DNA of 64,000 nt from CAZVFX01 sp964626565 (GTDB lineage Bacteria > Myxococcota_A > UBA9042 > CAIXZC01): positions 18,573 through 82,572 of the forward strand of contig CAZVFX010000017.1 of the NCBI GenBank assembly GCA_964626565.1, in the 5' to 3' direction. The notes under the pieces were generated by a model. That model was not told the origin of the DNA. It worked only from the letters and a program-made list of their open reading frames with translations, and did no database searches. Within the stretch, counting starts at the first letter, position 1, and each line of letters begins with the position of its first letter. This document shows positions 37,134 through 45,683 of this stretch, in pieces. Both the position numbers and the translations under genes were made by a program.

Positions 37134-40037
37134 ATGTCTCATCGGGTCTGGTCGATGTGCTGCGTGCTGGTGGCCCTTTCGTGCGGGGGAGTAGACCCCC
37201 TGGAGGAGAAGGACGCGGGCGTTGACCTTCAAACGGTGAAAGTTGACGCGGTGGCGGAGGTGATCATTGGGGTGGCGTGCAAGACCGCAGCGGATTGCAC
37301 CTCGGAGTCGGTGTGCATTAACGCGACATATTGCGACGCGGGGGTGTGCAAGCACACTCTCGCCCAAGTCGGCTCTTCATGTGAAGAAGGGTGTTTCGTC
37401 GGAGGGGCGTGTTCCGCTGACGGAGTGTGCGAGGGTCTGGAGCTGAAAGAGTGTGCGGAGAAGGATGGGAACCTGTGCACCGTTCCCGAGTGCGATTCGA
37501 GTCTGGGCGAATGCGTGGAGACTTCCATTGAGGATGGGGGGGAACCCTATGCTTCAACGGACTGCTTTGAGGGCGCGGTTTGTATTGGCGGGGAGCAGGA
37601 CAATTCCGATGCTGCGCCAACTGCATTGGCGCTGGAGTGTGAACTTCTGGGCGACGAAGTGGATCCTTTCGGCTGCATCGCCGGTTTCGTCTGCGTCGGC
37701 GGTGAGCAGGGATGCAAGGAGTTGTACAAGGAAGATGGTGCCGAGTGTTGGAAAGACGATTCCGAGGGCGGCGAAACCTGTGCGGGCAGATCCTGCCTGG
37801 AAGGGGAGTGCGTTGTGGACCACGCCTTCGATGCGAGCTGCGACGAGGAGGACTATCCGGATGAGTGTGACGCCGGCTGCCTGCAGTGCACTGCGTTGGA
37901 GTGTCATTGGATCCCTGATCCGTCGAATCCCGAGAATCCATCGAAAAAAGTCCGCTACTGTCAGCCGGGCGCGACCATCGGCGAAGCTTGCAGCGAAGAC
38001 CCGTGCACCAACGGGCAGGTGTGTGCATTCGGCCAATCTGCCGATGGACCGCTGGGCAAGGAGACGTTGGGGGTGTGCGCCGGCGGCGAGAGCAAGACCA
38101 AGGAGCAGTGTGCTGAAGAGCTGGGGAAGCCTGCGCTCGCCTGTCTGCTGGCCGGCCTCGGCTGTGATGCGGAGGAAGGGGGATGCTACATCGAACAGAG
38201 TCTGGCTGACCAGTGGTGTTGGCCCCCTGAATGGAAGTGCTTTGACAAGAACGACACCTACTGCACCCATCTCGATTCCGGGGAGATGTGGGATCCTGAG
38301 AACGGGTGCCACACCATGTGGGTGGACCTGGATTGTGACGACAGTAACGGCTGCACCGTAGACACCTGCAAGTCGACGGGTGACGAGTGGTTGTGTGAGC
38401 ATCAGCCGGTAGATGGTGCGGCTTGCGACGACGACGATGCGTGTACGTCGGGGGGGATGTGCGAGGAAGGTGTTTGCGCCGGTCTGACGCCCCTTTGCGT
38501 GGACGGTGATGACGACCCCTGCAACGATCCGGCCTGCGATGCTGAGACCGGCGAATGTCTGCCGCCTGCGACAGATGGAATTCTGTGCGACGATGCCAAT
38601 GCGTGCACGGTGGGAGACGCGTGCTTCGAAGGGGCGTGCGCGTCGGGCGACCAGTTGGAGTGTGACGACGGGAATGCGTGCAACGGCTTGGAACTGTGCG
38701 ATCCGGCGTCCGGATGTCTTTCCGGAGAGCCGCTGAGTTGCGACGATGGTAATGCGTGCAACGGCGTCGAGAGCTGCGACGCTGCGGAAGGATGTCTCGT
38801 GGGGCAGGCTCTGGTTTGCAGCGACGGCAATGCGTGCAACGGCGAGGAGACCTGTGACCCGGGGCAGGGCTGCATTTCCGGAGTTCCCCTCAACTGCGGT
38901 GATGGGAATGCGTGCAACGGGGTGGAGACCTGTGACGTGGTGGAAGGATGTGTTTCGGGGCAGGCCCCGGTGTGCAGCGACGGCAACGCGTGTAACGGTG
39001 AGGAGCTGTGTGACCCGATACAGGGCTGCGTGCCGGGCGTGCCGCTGTCGTGCAACGACGGCAATGCGTGCAACGGGGTGGAGAGTTGCGGAGCGCTGGA
39101 AGGTTGTCTGGCGGGTACGCCTCCCGACTGCGATGACGGTGAAATCTGCACCAACGACTCGTGCTCGCCCGACTCCGGGTGTTTTCATCAGAACAACAGC
39201 ATTGCGTGCGACGATGGGGACGCCTCCACCGTGGGCGATTTCTGCTCAGGCGGCAAATGTACGCCGGGCGCGCCTGTGGACTGCGACGACGGCAACGTCT
39301 GCACCAACGACCAGGATGATCCGGTTGTCGGCTGCAAGTATACAAACAACCAGCTACCCTGCGACGACTTCGACGCGTGCACCGAGGGGGATGGTTGCGC
39401 CGGCGGCCAGTGCGTCAGCGGTCCCGATGTGGACTGCGACGACGGGAACTTCTGCACCGTCGATACGTGCAACGCCTTGAGCGGGTGCGGGCATACCGAT
39501 GCACCCGACGGCACCTCCTGTTTCGGCGGTCTCAATTATGCTTGCGTCAACGGAAACTGCCTGTGCGTGCCCGATTGTGACGGCAAGGATTGCGGCTCCG
39601 ACGGGTGCATCGGATTCTGCGGCATCTGCGATGATGGCCAGGAGTGTGTCAACGGCTCCTGCTCGGGTGGCGGCGGATTTGACCCCAACGGGACGTACGG
39701 GTTGAGCCCCTCGGTCACTTATTCGTGCGGCGAGATTTTCGGCTCCTACCTGGTCAGTTTCAATCACCAGAATTTCACCTTTGTCGACAGCGGCAGCGAA
39801 CTGACGGTGACTCCGTCTATGAACGGCTGCTGCACCATGACCGGTGCTTCGGCCAAGGACGGGGATATCTGGGCTACCTGCACCTGCCCGGGCGGGGGGG
39901 TGTGCGATGAAACCTATCAACTCATCGGCTCTTTCACCAGCGATACCACCTGGGAGGCGTCCATGACCGCCAGCTACTCCGGACAACTCTGCCTCGGGTG
40001 CTCGTATAAAAGCTGGTGGGTTACCGGCACGAAGTAG
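37134..40037 (+). CDS. Large Cys-rich lipoprotein with DGNACNG repeats
   Basis: A 967-residue lipoprotein ('VLVALSCGGVD'). It has about 50 or more cysteines in short acidic units. At about residues 500-680, a near-perfect repeat of about 20-25 residues recurs ('CDDGNACNGVESCD', 'CSDGNACNGEETCD' and variants, at least six copies), related to MopE/DUF4215-type Asp/Cys units. A single C-x3-C-x4-C-x4-C-x3-C-x2-C module lies at about 815-840. The last ~110 residues form a beta-rich domain with a 'MNGCCTMTGAS' and 'TCTCPGGGVC' Cys cluster. ATG 37134 follows 'ggaggtgagg'. It is a surface or matrix protein by inference; disulfide-rich content fits the DsbA-like genes just upstream on the other strand. 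Confidence 0.82.
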   Translation: MSHRVWSMCCVLVALSCGGVDPLEEKDAGVDLQTVKVDAVAEVIIGVACKTAADCTSESVCINATYCDAGVCKHTLAQVGSSCEEGCFVGGACSADGVCEGLELKECAEKDGNLCTVPECDSSLGECVETSIEDGGEPYASTDCFEGAVCIGGEQDNSDAAPTALALECELLGDEVDPFGCIAGFVCVGGEQGCKELYKEDGAECWKDDSEGGETCAGRSCLEGECVVDHAFDASCDEEDYPDECDAGCLQCTALECHWIPDPSNPENPSKKVRYCQPGATIGEACSEDPCTNGQVCAFGQSADGPLGKETLGVCAGGESKTKEQCAEELGKPALACLLAGLGCDAEEGGCYIEQSLADQWCWPPEWKCFDKNDTYCTHLDSGEMWDPENGCHTMWVDLDCDDSNGCTVDTCKSTGDEWLCEHQPVDGAACDDDDACTSGGMCEEGVCAGLTPLCVDGDDDPCNDPACDAETGECLPPATDGILCDDANACTVGDACFEGACASGDQLECDDGNACNGLELCDPASGCLSGEPLSCDDGNACNGVESCDAAEGCLVGQALVCSDGNACNGEETCDPGQGCISGVPLNCGDGNACNGVETCDVVEGCVSGQAPVCSDGNACNGEELCDPIQGCVPGVPLSCNDGNACNGVESCGALEGCLAGTPPDCDDGEICTNDSCSPDSGCFHQNNSIACDDGDASTVGDFCSGGKCTPGAPVDCDDGNVCTNDQDDPVVGCKYTNNQLPCDDFDACTEGDGCAGGQCVSGPDVDCDDGNFCTVDTCNALSGCGHTDAPDGTSCFGGLNYACVNGNCLCVPDCDGKDCGSDGCIGFCGICDDGQECVNGSCSGGGGFDPNGTYGLSPSVTYSCGEIFGSYLVSFNHQNFTFVDSGSELTVTPSMNGCCTMTGASAKDGDIWATCTCPGGGVCDETYQLIGSFTSDTTWEASMTASYSGQLCLGCSYKSWWVTGTK

Positions 40038-40146
40038 CTTGCGGCTGAATGAACCGGCCGTTGGCTCGTCCCTGACAAAAGCGTTGAACAATCGCGAAGA
40101 TTGATCTAGCTTTGCTTGACTGAATGATCTTGCCTGGAGGTTCGAA

Positions 40147-40617
40147 ATGACAAAGCGATTATTAGCGGCCGCTGTAACCCTGGCTGCGCTGGCCCTGATT
40201 GCTGCACCTGCTCACGCAATTCCCGGGGCTGCTTTTTCCCTGGGCACGGGGGCGCTGTTCGGCGGAGACGAAATCACGCGGACCGATTTTGACGGGGAAG
40301 CCGTGATCTACTACGGGCTGGCGGTGGCCAAGCTCGATTTGGGAGTCCGTTTCAACCTGGAGGAGCCTGATAGCGACCTTATCCTGCGTCCCGGCGTCAG
40401 GCTCAATATCCCCGGCCTGGGCTACCTGCGGGGAGGAATCCCGATCACTATGAATTCAGACATGAACTGGGGGATTCTGGCCGGCGTGGGCAAGGACCTC
40501 ATCGACCTGGTGGCGCTGAAGTTGTTCGCTGAAGTGGATGCCACGTTCTGGGAATCGGCCAATTACACGGACGTCGTGCCTGTGGAGTTCAGGTTGGGAA
40601 TCGAAATCGGTTTCTAG
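40147..40617 (+). CDS. Small outer-membrane barrel-like protein
   Basis: A 156-residue exported protein with a clear signal peptide ('LALIAAPAHA/IPG'). The mature ~133 residues are short amphipathic strands with Gly turns ('VIYYGLAVAKLDLGVRFNL', 'LRPGVRLNIPGLGYLRGG') and end in 'RLGIEIGF', a C-terminal aromatic residue as in outer-membrane barrels. The size fits an eight-strand barrel. No family was recognised. ATG follows 'cctggaggttcgaa'. It stands alone between a lipoprotein gene and the ThyX-like gene. Confidence 0.75.
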   Translation: MTKRLLAAAVTLAALALIAAPAHAIPGAAFSLGTGALFGGDEITRTDFDGEAVIYYGLAVAKLDLGVRFNLEEPDSDLILRPGVRLNIPGLGYLRGGIPITMNSDMNWGILAGVGKDLIDLVALKLFAEVDATFWESANYTDVVPVEFRLGIEIGF

Positions 40618-40641
40618 TCCCATCTCTTTCGTTTCAGTTGC

Positions 40642-42030
40642 ATGCCCATGAAAGTACGTCTGGTAGGAACAAACGTAGACCTTGCCGCCTTGAAGGGGCG
40701 CCTTGAGGCCGGTGACCGCGTCGGTTTTCTGGCCACGCCCGAGCCTATCGCAGCCGCCTACGCACGCATTTCGCGTAGCGAGAGCTCGGTGGACCAGTTA
40801 CGGGCGGAGGCGCATACCGACGTCGAGAAGGCCCGCCGAAGCAATCGCAACATTGTGTTCGAGATGGGGCACGCCTCCATCGCTGAGCACGCGGTTTTCA
40901 ACTTTGACATAGAAGGTGTTTCCAGGTTGGCCATCGAGCATCTGGAGCATACCCGGCTGGCTTCGTATACGGAGCGGTCGCAACGTTACGTGTTGCTGGG
41001 CCAGGACTACTTGTTGCCTGAAGAGGTGGTGGAGGCGGACAACCAGGTTCTAACCACGTTCGAATCTTGCGTGCGCATCCTATTTAAAGGTTATGAAGAG
41101 ACCTACCGCAGGTTGTTGGACTGGCATCTCCAGCAGACGGAGCAGCCGGTGAAGCGCCGGCGCCGCCGGGAGCTGGAGACTGCGGCCCGAGAGGACGCCA
41201 GGTATCTTCTTCCATTGGCTACCACCGGCCAGCTTGGCATGACCATCAATGCCAGGTCGCTGGAGAATACGGTGCGCCGCCTCAAGGCCAACACGTTGCA
41301 CGAGGTCCGCGATTTGGGCCGGTTGCTGGAAGAAGAAGCGATCGCGGTTACCCCGTCCCTCATCCGTTACACCGAGCCCTCCATTCTGGAATCTTGTGTC
41401 AATCCGGACTGCTGTTGTGCGGACTGGGGCGGGACAGTGGAAGCGGGTGGGGTGCGGCTGGTGAGCGTCACCCCCGGCGGGGACGAACTGGTTGGCGGCA
41501 TGATGTGCAAGCTCGACGTGGTTGACTGCGCGGGCGCGACTGAAGAGTCGCCCGTTGAGAAATACTTCCGGGGGGCTGCGCCCCACGACCGGGCTCCCCG
41601 TTGTTTTGAGTTTGTGGACCTGGTTTTTGAGCTGGTTTGCTCCGCCTCCTGCTTTGCTCAGTTAAAGCGGCACCGAATGGCGAGTTTGCTGGCCGGTCCA
41701 TACGATCCGCGACTGGGGGTCGTGGTTCCGCCCAGCATCCGTGACAGCGGTGGTGAGACCGGCTTTCTGAAGACCACCGGTGAGGTGGCGAACTTGTCGT
41801 CCGGGGTGGGCGCGGCCGGGGAGGAGGTGGGGGACTACCTCCTGACCAACGCACACTGTCGGCGGGTTCTTATGAAAATGAACCTGAGGGAACTGTACCA
41901 TTTCTCAAGGCTGAGGATGGATGGCCACGCCCAGTGGGAGATTCGGGAGTTGGCCCAGAAGATGTGTGCGGCCGCTGCGGACAGCCTGCCGCTAAGTGCT
42001 GCCTTCCTGGGCGGCAAGGACCAGTTCTAG
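40642..42030 (+). CDS. thyX: Tandem-duplicated ThyX-like flavin-dependent thymidylate synthase
   Basis: A 462-residue protein with two ThyX-like halves; ordinary ThyX is about 220-250 residues and homotetrameric. The N-terminal half has 'FEMGHASIAEHAVFNFDIEGVS' and the signature 'HTRLASYTERSQRY' (103-116), which keeps the S-x-x-E-x-S-x-R-Y part but has HTR for RHR. The C-terminal half has 'QLKRHRMAS' (R343-H344-R345) but lacks the following N-E-x-S-x-R-Y. The two halves thus look complementary. ThyX makes dTMP from dUMP using methylene-tetrahydrofolate, FAD and NADPH. Two close ATGs (40642 and 40648) are possible. The gene stands alone. Confidence 0.85.
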   Translation: MPMKVRLVGTNVDLAALKGRLEAGDRVGFLATPEPIAAAYARISRSESSVDQLRAEAHTDVEKARRSNRNIVFEMGHASIAEHAVFNFDIEGVSRLAIEHLEHTRLASYTERSQRYVLLGQDYLLPEEVVEADNQVLTTFESCVRILFKGYEETYRRLLDWHLQQTEQPVKRRRRRELETAAREDARYLLPLATTGQLGMTINARSLENTVRRLKANTLHEVRDLGRLLEEEAIAVTPSLIRYTEPSILESCVNPDCCCADWGGTVEAGGVRLVSVTPGGDELVGGMMCKLDVVDCAGATEESPVEKYFRGAAPHDRAPRCFEFVDLVFELVCSASCFAQLKRHRMASLLAGPYDPRLGVVVPPSIRDSGGETGFLKTTGEVANLSSGVGAAGEEVGDYLLTNAHCRRVLMKMNLRELYHFSRLRMDGHAQWEIRELAQKMCAAAADSLPLSAAFLGGKDQF

Positions 42031-42052
42031 CGTAGACCAGGGCTTTGTATGG

Positions 42053-42955
42053 CTATTTCTTCTCGTCGAACACAGAAGTGTCGATGGTGATGCTGCCGGA
42101 GTCGCTGCTTGACGAGGATGAGCTACCGGACGAGCCGCCGCTGCTTCTTTTGGCAAAGGCCTTGACCACCCGCTGTCGCATCACCGAGACCTCGACATTC
42201 TCCCCGAATTCGGGGCGTTGGTCGGTGAGTTTGAGGTACGTCTCGAGGTAGCGCTTCTCGGGAATCGCCAGCACTGAGGCTGCAGGGCCGTCGATACCGA
42301 TGGCGGCGAGGGCTATGGGGTCTGCGATGGGCGGACCTTTCGGCTTCTCTTCCGGCTTCTTCACCGGCTCGGCCGGTTCTTCTTTCTTGGCCACCGGTGC
42401 GGCTTCCTCCGCAGGGGCCACGGATTTCTCTTCCAGCAGCGGGATGACGCCGGTAGCTACCAGCACCCCTACGGCCACTACCGCAGTGGCGGCCAGTGCG
42501 GCCGCGATGGTAAGACCCTTCTTGCGTTTCTTCTGCTTGACCAGGAGTTGGGCCCGCTGCTGCTGCTGTTGCTCCGCGTATTGAACCTCGGCCACCTTGC
42601 GATTCTTCTCATCTTCCTTGCGCTGGATCATGGCCATGCGGCGGCGGGCTTCTTCCTGGATGAGTTTGTCGTACTGCTCCTTCTTCTTCAGCTCTTCGGC
42701 TTCTTCCAGGCGTTTGACCTGAGCGGTCTTCTCCTCGAGGGTCTTGGTGATCTCCTCGATTTCCCGGTCAGCTTCTTTCTTGACTTCGTCCAGGAGCGAG
42801 CCGAGCAGATTTGACGGCTGCCGACTGGCCGGCTGGGGCTCCGGACTGGCTTGCGGGGTTGGAGAATCTGCCGGAGGAGTGGGTTCGTCTTCACTCCCCT
42901 TCTTAATCTCTTCGAGCGTCGAAAGCAGGATGTTAGAGTCGTCCGATTTAGGCAT
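42053..42955 (-). CDS. Coiled-coil single-pass membrane protein of unknown function
   Basis: A 300-residue protein. Residues 1-55 are Pro/Ser-rich and acidic; about 55-145 form a strongly charged coiled coil ('EEITKTLEEKTAQVKRLEEAEE', then 'EEARRRMAMIQRKEDEK' and a Gln run); a basic stop-transfer block 'KQKKRKKG' precedes one membrane helix (about 148-172). The outer part is Ala/Pro/Glu/Lys-rich, then a ~50-residue globular stretch ('IPEKRYLETYLKLTDQRP') and a Ser/Gly-rich tail. With no signal peptide, the coiled coil is cytoplasmic and the C-terminus periplasmic. No family was recognised. ATG 42955 is the first codon of a well-formed frame. Confidence 0.7.
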   Translation of the reverse strand: MPKSDDSNILLSTLEEIKKGSEDEPTPPADSPTPQASPEPQPASRQPSNLLGSLLDEVKKEADREIEEITKTLEEKTAQVKRLEEAEELKKKEQYDKLIQEEARRRMAMIQRKEDEKNRKVAEVQYAEQQQQQRAQLLVKQKKRKKGLTIAAALAATAVVAVGVLVATGVIPLLEEKSVAPAEEAAPVAKKEEPAEPVKKPEEKPKGPPIADPIALAAIGIDGPAASVLAIPEKRYLETYLKLTDQRPEFGENVEVSVMRQRVVKAFAKRSSGGSSGSSSSSSSDSGSITIDTSVFDEKK

Positions 42956-43055
42956 TGAGGCTCTCCGCGGGGGGATTGTGTTCAGACGTCACCCTCCAAG
43001 ATCATTGTATTTGTACCTATGGTGAGTGTCAAAACAAAAAACAAAACCAAATGCG

Positions 43056-43084
43056 TTGACGAGGCTGAGCTTTTGACCTATACT
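43056..43084 (+). promoter_or_regulatory. Near-consensus sigma-70 promoter
   Basis: TTGACG (43056-43061), 17 bp, then TATACT (43079-43084). Both boxes match the vegetative consensus at five of six positions with ideal spacing. Transcription would begin near 43090, just ahead of GGAGGTGA and the ATG at 43115. This placement argues that the in-frame ATG at 43019 is not the real start. Confidence 0.65.
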
Positions 43085-43114
43085 CCGAGTGATTTTGGAG
43101 GTGAACGGGTCCTT

Positions 43115-43330
43115 ATGGATAAATTGGATGTAAGAAAAAGCCAGTCTTTCACCATTGGTGAGGTCACCGTTGGCCTCGAAATTCTGAAGTTTGCAATGCG
43201 TAGCAACGACTTGAAAGTCCTTGCCCACCGTACCGACTTCATTTCTCTCTATCGCAAGTTCGCAAGAATGAAGGAGAAAATGGAGGAAGCCCTCGCCGAC
43301 AAGCTCGCAAAGTTGGAAGCTAGCGATTAA
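43115..43330 (+). CDS. Small helical protein of unknown function
   Basis: A 71-residue protein. The frame is open from ATG 43019 (103 residues), but that start has no ribosome site and lies upstream of a near-consensus promoter; ATG 43115 has GGAGGTGA 10-13 bp ahead, so I prefer it. The sequence 'SQSFTIGEVTVGLEILKFAMRSNDLKVLA' followed by a charged helix ('RKFARMKEKMEEALADKLAKL') suggests a small helical, possibly oligomeric, cytoplasmic protein. No family was recognised. The last 11 bp overlap the end of the convergent radical SAM gene. Confidence 0.6.
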   Translation: MDKLDVRKSQSFTIGEVTVGLEILKFAMRSNDLKVLAHRTDFISLYRKFARMKEKMEEALADKLAKLEASD

Positions 43331-44729
43331 GCATTGCTGAGACCAGCGTAGTTCCACCCTTCACATAACGTCGAACATCACTCCAAGACCTGATCCGCGC
43401 CAGCGTGCGCAGCACGAACTTCGGCCGCATGTAGAAGCGCGCATAGGCAAGGCTTCTGACCATTTTCAGCCGGTCGAGGCTGCCATAGGCAGTGGGCACG
43501 AATACCATGCCGCGGTAGTCGTACTGGGTCAGTTCCCAGGCCTCTGAGAGGGTCCCCTCTGCAAGGTAGCTCCGGGGCACCTGGTGCCACTTGGTGAGCA
43601 GGAATTGCGCAAAATCGATGGGCAGAGAGGTTGCCAGAGCTATCGTTTGTGCGGCCATGTGGATAGTCTCGCCCGGGAAGCCGAATATGAAGGTTGCGGA
43701 AACGTTGATGCCTGCCGCCGCGGTCCACTCCACCGCGCGGCGGGAGGTTGCCAGGTCATGCCCCTTGTTCATCCTGGAGAGCAACTCTTCGTTCCCGGTT
43801 TCAAGTCCGTAGCACACGTTGGCGCACCCCGCTTCTTTCATGAGTTGCAACCCTTCCCGGGTGACGTGGTCGGCGCGGGCCATGCAAAACCAGGTTGTGT
43901 CTTCCAGCCCCGCAGCCTTGCGATGGGCCAGGAACTGTTCGAGCCAGGGAACCCGGGTGGGAAAGACCGCGTCGTGAAAGAGGAAGTGAGAAGAGCCCCA
44001 GCGCCGGGATGCATCCGCCATTTCCGCCACCACCGATTCCGGCGACCGCACCCGGTAGAGGGGAGACTTGACGCAGGCCAGGTCCTGGCAGAACTCGCAC
44101 CCGTTCCAGAAGCAACCCCGGGACGCCAGCAGGGGATACTCGACGCCCCCTTCACGCCGGTGCGGGAGCACGGTGTACTGGTCCAGGGGCAGCAGGTCCC
44201 AGGCGGGTATCGGGAGGGAGTCAAGCTCCCTGACCGCGGCCGGTTCAGCTTCTCCGGCCCCATCGCCCCTGCTGAGGGCAGACGAGTGGGAGCGCCAGTC
44301 TTCTCCCCGCTCAAGCGCAGCGACTACTGCGGGGACCGCCTCCTCCGGGTCACCCACCAAAGCTCCGTCAAGGGAAGGCGCGGCGGTCAGCAAGTCCTTC
44401 ATCCAGTCGGCATTGCCTACCCCGGCCGCCACCATAATGATGGAGCCGGCCAGCCCGCGCACCAGGCGAGTGACCTCCGCAGTAACTTCAGCGGGGGTTT
44501 CGCGAGCAACGTCGTTGGGAAGAATAACCAGAACGTCGGGTTCATTATCGACGATTCGCTGAGCGGTTTCATCCGCGGACAACGACTCTAGGAACGCATC
44601 CAGAGCACTGACGTCGGCCCCCGAAGCGCGCAAACTTGCTGCGAGGGTCGCCACTATTACCGGGGGGTGGCGGGGGAAAAGCGACACGCGCTGGCTGGAT
44701 ATAGGGGGAGCGAGAAGAAAAACTTTCAT
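43320..44729 (-). CDS. B12-binding-type radical SAM protein
   Basis: A 469-residue protein with an N-terminal cobalamin-binding-like Rossmann domain (residues 1-150; 'LLAPPISSQRVSLFPRHPP', 'PDVLVILPNDV') and a radical SAM domain (about 185-410). The cluster motif is 'SRGCFWNGCEFC', the C-x4-C-x2-C variant seen in some B12-type radical SAM groups. 'CYGLETGNEELLSRMNKGH' and 'NVSATFIFGFPGE' are the usual later motifs. The canonical B12-ligating D-x-H-x-x-G was not found, so cobalamin binding is uncertain. These enzymes often methylate or rearrange unactivated carbons. It stands alone on its strand; ATG 44729. Confidence 0.85.
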   Translation of the reverse strand: MKVFLLAPPISSQRVSLFPRHPPVIVATLAASLRASGADVSALDAFLESLSADETAQRIVDNEPDVLVILPNDVARETPAEVTAEVTRLVRGLAGSIIMVAAGVGNADWMKDLLTAAPSLDGALVGDPEEAVPAVVAALERGEDWRSHSSALSRGDGAGEAEPAAVRELDSLPIPAWDLLPLDQYTVLPHRREGGVEYPLLASRGCFWNGCEFCQDLACVKSPLYRVRSPESVVAEMADASRRWGSSHFLFHDAVFPTRVPWLEQFLAHRKAAGLEDTTWFCMARADHVTREGLQLMKEAGCANVCYGLETGNEELLSRMNKGHDLATSRRAVEWTAAAGINVSATFIFGFPGETIHMAAQTIALATSLPIDFAQFLLTKWHQVPRSYLAEGTLSEAWELTQYDYRGMVFVPTAYGSLDRLKMVRSLAYARFYMRPKFVLRTLARIRSWSDVRRYVKGGTTLVSAMLNR

Positions 44730-45288
44730 GAAGGTAATTTACGATCCCTGCCTTAGAAACTCAACAAAAGACGCCCGGAACCCTGGTTCGCAGCGCGGAC
44801 CAGGCAAAAAAAGTGACTTTTACGAAAAAAAACCTTGTCCGATCCCGGGCCTTGGCGCACCGCGCAGTTTTTATCGATCCGGCCGATCGTAACCTGCCGA
44901 AAATACAGTGTTTCATGGGTGGGCAAAATGGAAAAAAACGGGGTGGCAGTTGGTCGACAGGGGCGAGCGGATTAAGGATCTCGCCTGTCCTTAATGAGGC
45001 CCCCAAATCGCGCAAACCCGCACAACGTAAGGATTTGGGGATCGATCACAAGCTTTTCACCCGATCAGATCGATCACCTTGTTAGTTTTGATCACCTAAT
45101 GATCGCAAAACGGCTTGTGATCAGATCCAGAGCGAATTTCAGCAAAAAAATGATCGTGCATTAAATTGCCCCCTTGACAAGATCCGGCGCCTTTTGGATT
45201 ATGAAATGAGGCGAGCGGTTAATGAGTCAGTTCCCGAGAGGAGAAGGGCCTTCCGAACGGGGGACGTGTGCACTACGGGGAGCAGTAG
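44730..45288. promoter_or_regulatory. Structured, GATC-rich intergenic region
   Basis: This 559-bp stretch has no convincing gene. It holds three perfect inverted repeats: ATTAAGGA/TCCTTAAT (44971-44978/44988-44995), CCCCAAATC/GATTTGGGG (45001-45009/45032-45040), and GATCACAAGC/GCTTGTGATC (45044-45053/45113-45122). Eleven GATC sites fall between 45040 and 45184 (about one per 13 bp against one per 256 by chance), and a clear promoter at 45174-45202 points to the small regulator at 45289. Its composition is more A+T-rich than the flanks. It could be a multi-site operator, a methylation-sensitive switch or an origin-like element. Confidence 0.6.
45174..45202 (+). promoter_or_regulatory. Sigma-70-type promoter for the sigma-region-4-like gene
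   Basis: TTGACA (45174-45179, perfect match), 17 bp, GATTAT (45197-45202, four of six). The gene start is 86 bp downstream of the -10 box. The promoter abuts the GATC-rich inverted-repeat region. Confidence 0.6.
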
Positions 45289-45660
45289 ATGGGCAAAGGA
45301 AGAAAAAGAGTCACAAAATTGAGGCGGCCGCGAGAACGGGCAGAGTGCAAAGGTGGGGAGAGGCCATGTCCTTGGGTCTCCTGCCGGTATCACCTGTACC
45401 TGGATGTGAATGTCGCCACGGGCAGCATCAAGTTCAATTTTCCGGACCGGGAGTTGTGGGAAATGGAACACTCGTGCGCCTTGGATCTCGCTGACCGTGG
45501 AGAGCTGACTTTTGAGGAGGTCGGCAACTGCATGAATCTTACGCGGGAGCGTATCAGGCAGATGACGGTTGAGTGCCTGGGGCATTTGCACTCCAGGCTG
45601 GCGCCCGAGGAGATCGAAGAACGGGCTCGAAAGGAGCAGGGCACGCAACCGCGCGACTAG
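45289..45660 (+). CDS. Small sigma-70 region-4-like DNA-binding protein
   Basis: A 123-residue protein. After a basic N-terminus comes 'CPWVSCRYHLYLDV', a short conserved Cys motif I associate with a deltaproteobacterial family of small regulators, then 'FPDRELWEMEHSCALDLADRG' and a helix-turn-helix of the sigma region 4 type ('LTFEEVGNCMNLTRERIRQM'). There is no region 2, so it cannot be a complete sigma factor. It may bind the -35 element or RNA polymerase. ATG 45289 follows 'ggggagcagtag'. A strong promoter and a structured control region lie upstream. Convergent with the membrane-protein gene. Confidence 0.82.
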   Translation: MGKGRKRVTKLRRPRERAECKGGERPCPWVSCRYHLYLDVNVATGSIKFNFPDRELWEMEHSCALDLADRGELTFEEVGNCMNLTRERIRQMTVECLGHLHSRLAPEEIEERARKEQGTQPRD

Positions 45661-45683
45661 CCGCGGGTTCTGCGAAGTCGGAA

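Noticed and set aside
44813..45085. A 90-codon plus-strand frame in the GATC-rich region
   Set aside because: No ribosome site, low protein character, and it overlaps inverted repeats; treated as non-coding.
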